DNA of 18,244 nt. Source: JBEIGE01 sp040382055 (lineage in GTDB: Bacteria > Pseudomonadota > Gammaproteobacteria > Burkholderiales > Burkholderiaceae_C). Where the stretch lies: contig JBEIGE010000039.1 in the NCBI GenBank assembly GCA_040382055.1, positions 1 to 18,244 on the forward strand, written 5' to 3'. This document shows positions 13,842 through 18,244 of this stretch, piece after piece. The notes below the pieces were generated by a model that saw only the letters and a program-made list of their open reading frames with translations, ran no database searches and was not told where the DNA came from. Position numbers and translations under genes: made by a program. Every line of letters starts with the position of its first letter. Within the stretch, counting starts at the first letter, position 1.

Positions 13842-15503
13842 TTGCGATATTTTCTCGTACGAGGACTTGCATGTTTTGCGGCACTCTTCGCCGGGATCAG
13901 CCACGCCCAGGTGCAACCTGATGCCGGTCGAATATTGCAAGAAACTCGCCCACAAAGCCCGCCTGCGCCTCTGGCGATGCCTCCCATCAAGGCACCACAG
14001 CGGGACGATAAGCCCGATGCCAGCACCACCGACAACAGCACCCGCGTTAAAGTCAGCCAGTTTGACTTTGTAGGCAACACCGTCCTGAGCACGGAATCCT
14101 TGCGTCAGGCCTTGGCCCCATGGTCACAACGCGAGCTCACCTATGGCGAGCTGATAGAGGCCGTCGAGGCGGTAGAGGCGGCGTACAAAGCCGCAGGTTA
14201 CTTTTTGGCCCAGGCCAACCTGCCACCGCAGCAAATCAAGGACGGCATCATCCAAATCACGGTGGGCGAAGGCACGCTCCACCAAGTCCGGCTTGAGGGC
14301 GAAAGCAACATCGACGCTGACACCCTCTACGCTTATACCGACCGGCTGGCCTTGGGCAAACCCCTGCAACTGCCAGCACTTGAGCGCCAAATCCTGTTGA
14401 TCAACGAGCTCGCCGGTGGCCGCGCCAGTCTGGATTTGCAGGCTGGCCAAATCGAGGGCAGCACCGACGTGGTGCTCAACCTCACGGTTGAAAGCCAGCT
14501 CACCGGGCGGCTTGAGGCTAATAACCACGGCGCACCCTCGACAGGCGAGAACCGCGTGGGCCTTACCGTGTTTGGCAACAGCCTGTTCAACCGCGGCGAG
14601 CGCATCACCATGAACGTTCTCAACAGCGACACCAACGGTCTGCAGGCCTACACCTTGCGCGGCGATATCCCGCTGGGTGGTGACGGCTGGCGTGCCTCGG
14701 TCACCACCTCGCGCGCCACCTATGCCCTGGGTGGTTCGTTTGCCAGCCAGCGACTAAGCGGTGTCGCCGATTCCCAGCGCCTGGGTTTGGGCTACCCCAT
14801 TATTCGAAGTAGCACCAAGAGCCTGCGCCTGCAACTCGATGCCGACCAAAATGCACTCAATGACAACTATCTGGCTGTAGGTCGCTTTCCGGCCAAAAAA
14901 TCCACCGGCCAGACCCTTACGACTAGCGCCGAGTGGATCGATGCCTGGGGCGGTGGTGGCGCCAACCGGCTTGACTTGGCCCTGCGCACCGGACAGCTGA
15001 GCCTCAACGCTACCGCCACCGCGGACGACAACAACACCCGAGGTGACTTCAGCACAATGGTGCTCAACGCCACACGCCAGCAAAACCTGGCCAAAGACCT
15101 TAGCTTGCAAGTCGCGCTGAACTGGCAGGAGGCTGGCAAAAACCTCGACTCTTCCGAAAAATTCAGCCTGGGCGGACCGCTCACCCTGCCGGGCTACGGC
15201 AACGGCGAGGCGGTGGCTGATTCAGGGTACTGGCTCAAACTTGGCGCTCGCTGGCAAGTCCAGTCCAGCCTGGCGCTGAGCGCCATGACCAACTTGGCCA
15301 ACCTGAAACTGGTGCAGAAACCGCTGACCACCTCCGTTGCCAGCAACACCCGGGAGCTCGCAGACGTCGCCCTTGGCGCCGACTGGAGCTTGTACAAGAA
15401 CTTTAGTGCCAGTGCTCTTATGGCCTGGCCCCTTCGCGCGGCAAGCGTTACCGAAGACAACAACAAAACACGCTTTTGGCTTTCGCTGAGCGCCGTTTTT
15501 TAG
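13842..15503 (+). CDS. Two-partner secretion outer-membrane transporter (TpsB; FhaC/ShlB/HecB family)
   Basis: A 553-residue Omp85-superfamily transporter that exports its TpsA partner across the outer membrane. It starts at TTG 13842 with a strong Shine-Dalgarno sequence and a clear signal peptide (M-R-Y-F-L-V-R-G-L-A-C-F-A-A-L..., cleavage after S-H-A before Q). A Pro-rich linker follows (about residues 36-55), then POTRA1 (about 72-144: V-S-Q-F-D-F-V-G-N-T-V ... I-T-V-G-E-G) and POTRA2 (about 145-216), and a C-terminal 16-strand beta-barrel (ShlB domain) ending in the aromatic residue of A-V-F, as outer-membrane proteins do. In the loop-6 region, where the family carries V-R-G-Y/F, this protein has L-G-G-P-L-T-L-P-G-Y (Pro450, Gly451, Tyr452), so the conserved Arg is absent. 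It is followed after 32 bases by the tpsA gene, its likely substrate. Confidence 0.93.
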   Translation: MRYFLVRGLACFAALFAGISHAQVQPDAGRILQETRPQSPPAPLAMPPIKAPQRDDKPDASTTDNSTRVKVSQFDFVGNTVLSTESLRQALAPWSQRELTYGELIEAVEAVEAAYKAAGYFLAQANLPPQQIKDGIIQITVGEGTLHQVRLEGESNIDADTLYAYTDRLALGKPLQLPALERQILLINELAGGRASLDLQAGQIEGSTDVVLNLTVESQLTGRLEANNHGAPSTGENRVGLTVFGNSLFNRGERITMNVLNSDTNGLQAYTLRGDIPLGGDGWRASVTTSRATYALGGSFASQRLSGVADSQRLGLGYPIIRSSTKSLRLQLDADQNALNDNYLAVGRFPAKKSTGQTLTTSAEWIDAWGGGGANRLDLALRTGQLSLNATATADDNNTRGDFSTMVLNATRQQNLAKDLSLQVALNWQEAGKNLDSSEKFSLGGPLTLPGYGNGEAVADSGYWLKLGARWQVQSSLALSAMTNLANLKLVQKPLTTSVASNTRELADVALGADWSLYKNFSASALMAWPLRAASVTEDNNKTRFWLSLSAVF

Positions 15504-15522
15504 CACCCCGGCGCCAAGCAGT

Positions 15523-15526
15523 GGAG
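15523..15526 (+). promoter_or_regulatory. Ribosome binding site of tpsA
   Basis: GGAG sits 9 bases before the ATG at 15536, in the 32-base gap after the tpsB stop. It fixes the tpsA start at the Met that opens the extended signal peptide. The short gap and lack of a terminator suggest tpsB and tpsA share one transcript. Confidence 0.55.
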
Positions 15527-15535
15527 TAAGTTGCC

Positions 15536-18244
15536 ATGAACAAAATCTACCGCCTGATCTGGAACGCCCTCACCCAAACCTGGGTTGCGGTAGCCGAAGT
15601 GGCACGCGGGCGCAGCAAGGGTGACCGGACTGATCGTGTGGTGGGCTCTGGCCACCCGCCAACCGCTGCCTCGGGCTTCGCTCTCACCGCCCTGGCCTTG
15701 TGCCTTGTCCACACATTCACCTTGCCTGCCTGGGCTCAAACCCTGCCAGCCAATGCCCTGCCCACCGGCGGCAAAGTCACTGCCGGTGCCGCCGGCATCA
15801 GTCAAGCGGCTAACGTCCTCACTGTCAACCAGACCAGCCAACGCGCAGCGCTGGACTGGCAAAGCTTCAACATCGGCGCAGCTGCCACGGTCAACTTCGT
15901 CCAGCCCAATGCCAGCGCCGTGGCCCTGAACCGCATTACAGGCAACAGCGCCAGCGAAATCTACGGCAAGCTCAACGCCAACGGCCAGGTCTTCTTCAGC
16001 AACCCGGCGGGCATGTTGTTTGCCAAAGACGCACAAATCAACGTGGGCAGCCTCCTGGCCACCACCCTGAACATCAGCAACACGGATGCATTTGTAAACG
16101 GTGACACCCACACCCTCAACCTGACCGGCGGCGCGGGTAACACTGGAAGCATCCGCAACGAAGGCCTGATCAAGGCCACCGGCAGCGTCGCGCTGGTGGG
16201 CAACACCGTGCAAAACAGCGGCGAGATCATCGCCACCACCGCCAGCCTGGCCGCAGGCAACACCGTGGCGCTGGACTTAACCGGCGACGGCCTGATCCGT
16301 GTCAGAGTGACAGACCCCAGCCTGCAAGCCAGTCTTGAAAACAGCGGCAACATCACGGCCAGCCAGGCCGTGACCATGACAGCCGGTCAAGCCCGCGCCG
16401 CTATCAATAGCGTGGTCAACAACACCGGCGTCATTCGGGCCACCGGGCTGGTCAACCGAGGCGGCGAGATTTACCTGGAAGGCGGCCGCACCCTCAACAG
16501 CGGCAGCCTGGACGCATCGAGCAGCACCGGGCGGGGCGGCAAGGTGCAGATGCTGGGGCAGGAAGTGGGCATCACCGGTACCGGGAGCCTGAATGCCAGC
16601 GGGGCAACCGGCGGGGGCGAAATTCTGGTGGGGGGCGACTATCAGGGCAAAAACCCGGAGATCCAAAACGCCAGCTTCAGCTACGTGGGAGCCGACACCA
16701 GCCTTAACGCCAGCGCCGTGCACAGCGGCGACGGCGGCAAAGTAATTGTCTGGGCCGACAACACCACCCGGGCCTACGGCAGCATCACTGCCACAGGCGG
16801 TGTAAACGGGGGAAATGGTGGCCTGGTAGAAACATCGGGCAAGAACGCCCTGGATGTGGCCGGTGCCCGCATCAACGCATCGGCCCCGCTAGGCAAAAAC
16901 GGCCGGTGGCTGCTTGACCCGACGGATGTGACCATCGTACACGGCAATGCCAGCGCACTCACCGGCGGCTTGTTCGACCCTTTTAGCAACTCCAGCATCG
17001 GCGACAACCAGATCAACGCCGCATTGGCCGGTGGCACAGACGTCACCATCCAGACCAACGCGGGAGTTGGCAGCAATTTCGGCTCCATCGTGGTCAATGG
17101 CAGCAGCGACAGCGGTGGCGCGGTGGCCATCAGCAACAATGGCGGCGGTGCAAGAAGCCTGAGCCTTATCACCGCAGGCACCATCGACATCAGATCAGGT
17201 GCCACCATCGGCGCCGGGGACACTCTCAACGGCGGCAGTTTCTACGATTCGCTCAATGTGAATTTAAACGCCACCAACGGCATCGCCATTGCAGGCACGA
17301 TAGACAACAAGGGTGGCTTTACCACAGTCTCCACGGGATACGGGATTCCCATCACACTCAACGGGACGATCAGAAACGGCACCCTGACTTACGGTAGCGG
17401 CGACCCATTTAACCTGGCCAGCAGCAACGGCACGCTCGACGGTGTGACCCTGGGCAGCAACCTCAACCTGTCGGGCAGCAGCACTTTTATTAAAAACAGC
17501 CTGTTGCTGACCGATGGCGTCACCTTGTCACTGGGCAGCAACAGCAACTTGTACTGGAGCACCCTCAACGCCAACCAGCAACTCGCCGTCGCGGGTGGCT
17601 CGGGCAGCGCCACGGTCAACGTCGCTGGAGGCTATGCCATTTACGCGGGCTATGGCGGCACGGGCCAGACCGTCACCATCGGCAGCGGCATCACTTTGCA
17701 GGGCTTTGGTGGCATTACCCGAAGCAGCACGGCCAGCGTCATCAACAACGGCACCATCCGCGCCAACACTGCGGATCAGACCTTCACTATCGATCCCACC
17801 AACTTCAACAACACCGGCACGGTGAATGTGACCGCAGGCAGCCTGCGCATCGGCGGGGGCGGCAGCGACACCGGCACCTACTCCGTGGCCAGTGGCACCA
17901 GCATCGATTTTTATAGCGGCACCCGCAATCTGAATGCGGGCTCGGACATCGTTGGCGCCGGATCGGCAATCGTCTCAGGCAGTACTGTCAACGTCAGCGG
18001 CGCTCTCGGCATTGCCAGCACGGGCGCGGCCTTCAGCATCAGTTCCGGGACGCTGAACGTCAACACCGCCAGCGGTGTGAGCTTCTCCAACCTGGCCATG
18101 AGCGGCGGAACACTGGGCGGCAGCGGGGCGGTCACGGTTACCGGCGCGTTTGACGTGACGAACTCCGCCTTCCACCGCGGCACCGGCAGCGTCACCACCA
18201 GCGGCACCAGCACCATCAGCATGCCCACCGTGGGCGGGGGCTAC
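15536..18244 (+). CDS. Filamentous-haemagglutinin-like exoprotein (TpsA), N-terminal part, runs off the window
   Basis: The frame is open for 903 codons from ATG 15536 to the last base with no stop, so the gene continues outside. It begins with an extended signal peptide region (M-N-K-I-Y-R-L-I-W-N-A ... T-W-V-A-V-A-E-V-A-R-G-R), then a hydrophobic core and cleavage after A-W-A (residue 67). The haemagglutination-activity (TPS) domain follows with N-R-I-T-G (from Asn132) and S-N-P-A-G-M-L-F (155-162; the family norm is N-P-N-G-I). A region rich in G-G-K-V, G-G-L-V-E-T-S-G-K and W-L-L-D-P-T-D-V-T-I (458 on) leads into Ser/Thr/Asn/Gly-rich beta-helix repeats. The protein should be a long secreted or surface-held adhesin exported by the TpsB encoded just upstream. 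There are no cysteines in the repeat part. Whether it ends in a toxin, an MBG-type or other domain is not visible. Confidence 0.92.
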   Translation, partial: MNKIYRLIWNALTQTWVAVAEVARGRSKGDRTDRVVGSGHPPTAASGFALTALALCLVHTFTLPAWAQTLPANALPTGGKVTAGAAGISQAANVLTVNQTSQRAALDWQSFNIGAAATVNFVQPNASAVALNRITGNSASEIYGKLNANGQVFFSNPAGMLFAKDAQINVGSLLATTLNISNTDAFVNGDTHTLNLTGGAGNTGSIRNEGLIKATGSVALVGNTVQNSGEIIATTASLAAGNTVALDLTGDGLIRVRVTDPSLQASLENSGNITASQAVTMTAGQARAAINSVVNNTGVIRATGLVNRGGEIYLEGGRTLNSGSLDASSSTGRGGKVQMLGQEVGITGTGSLNASGATGGGEILVGGDYQGKNPEIQNASFSYVGADTSLNASAVHSGDGGKVIVWADNTTRAYGSITATGGVNGGNGGLVETSGKNALDVAGARINASAPLGKNGRWLLDPTDVTIVHGNASALTGGLFDPFSNSSIGDNQINAALAGGTDVTIQTNAGVGSNFGSIVVNGSSDSGGAVAISNNGGGARSLSLITAGTIDIRSGATIGAGDTLNGGSFYDSLNVNLNATNGIAIAGTIDNKGGFTTVSTGYGIPITLNGTIRNGTLTYGSGDPFNLASSNGTLDGVTLGSNLNLSGSSTFIKNSLLLTDGVTLSLGSNSNLYWSTLNANQQLAVAGGSGSATVNVAGGYAIYAGYGGTGQTVTIGSGITLQGFGGITRSSTASVINNGTIRANTADQTFTIDPTNFNNTGTVNVTAGSLRIGGGGSDTGTYSVASGTSIDFYSGTRNLNAGSDIVGAGSAIVSGSTVNVSGALGIASTGAAFSISSGTLNVNTASGVSFSNLAMSGGTLGGSGAVTVTGAFDVTNSAFHRGTGSVTTSGTSTISMPTVGGGY

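Noticed and set aside
16777..18228. Several minus-strand open frames opposite the tpsA repeats
   Set aside because: They are low-complexity, Pro/Leu/Val-rich mirror frames of the Gly/Ser/Thr/Asn-rich repeat coding strand, with no start signals.

Overview
The window looks like a chromosomal stretch of a betaproteobacterium, most likely a Comamonadaceae member of the Rhodoferax/Polaromonas type. This rests on recognisable protein families (a Bug-type periplasmic receptor, the septation protein A / BolA / parvulin cluster, long PurL, Map followed by GlnD) and on moderately high GC. The species assignment is inference. No rRNA, tRNA, CRISPR array, insertion sequence or convincing rho-independent terminator was seen, and no gene-free stretch is longer than about 120 bases.

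Layout. Positions 2-1383 hold a plus-strand housekeeping cluster: the 3' end of yciB/ispZ, a bolA-family gene, and a secreted parvulin-type peptidyl-prolyl isomerase. Positions 1442-3954 hold a family-3 solute-binding lipoprotein and a gamma-glutamyltransferase of the YwrD-like group, also on the plus strand. A Bug/TctC receptor (3975-4961, minus) converges on the transferase and diverges from a DUF6671 zinc-ribbon protein (5074-5880, plus). Positions 5896-10250 are minus-strand: a very large purL followed by a small two-helix membrane protein. Divergent from purL, map and glnD (10312-13729) follow each other closely. The last 4.4 kb (13842 to the window end) is a two-partner secretion locus: an FhaC/ShlB-type outer-membrane transporter, then the first 903 codons of a filamentous-haemagglutinin-like exoprotein that runs off the window.

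How the genes work together. YciB, BolA and the PPIase concern envelope and morphology or stress functions. Map and GlnD are core functions (N-terminal methionine removal and nitrogen sensing). The TpsB/TpsA pair is a self-contained secretion and adhesion system in which the TPS domain of TpsA is recognised by the POTRA domains of TpsB. The SBP and the Bug receptor are both orphan binding proteins, with no permease genes beside them here.

Most notable signals: (1) a REP-like palindromic element with an in-frame 15-bp tandem repeat inside the purL coding sequence, apparently translated as extra residues in a loop; (2) a TpsB whose canonical VRGY loop motif reads LPGY, so the family's key Arg is missing; (3) a map gene whose best -10 box sits so close to the ATG that the mRNA may be leaderless.
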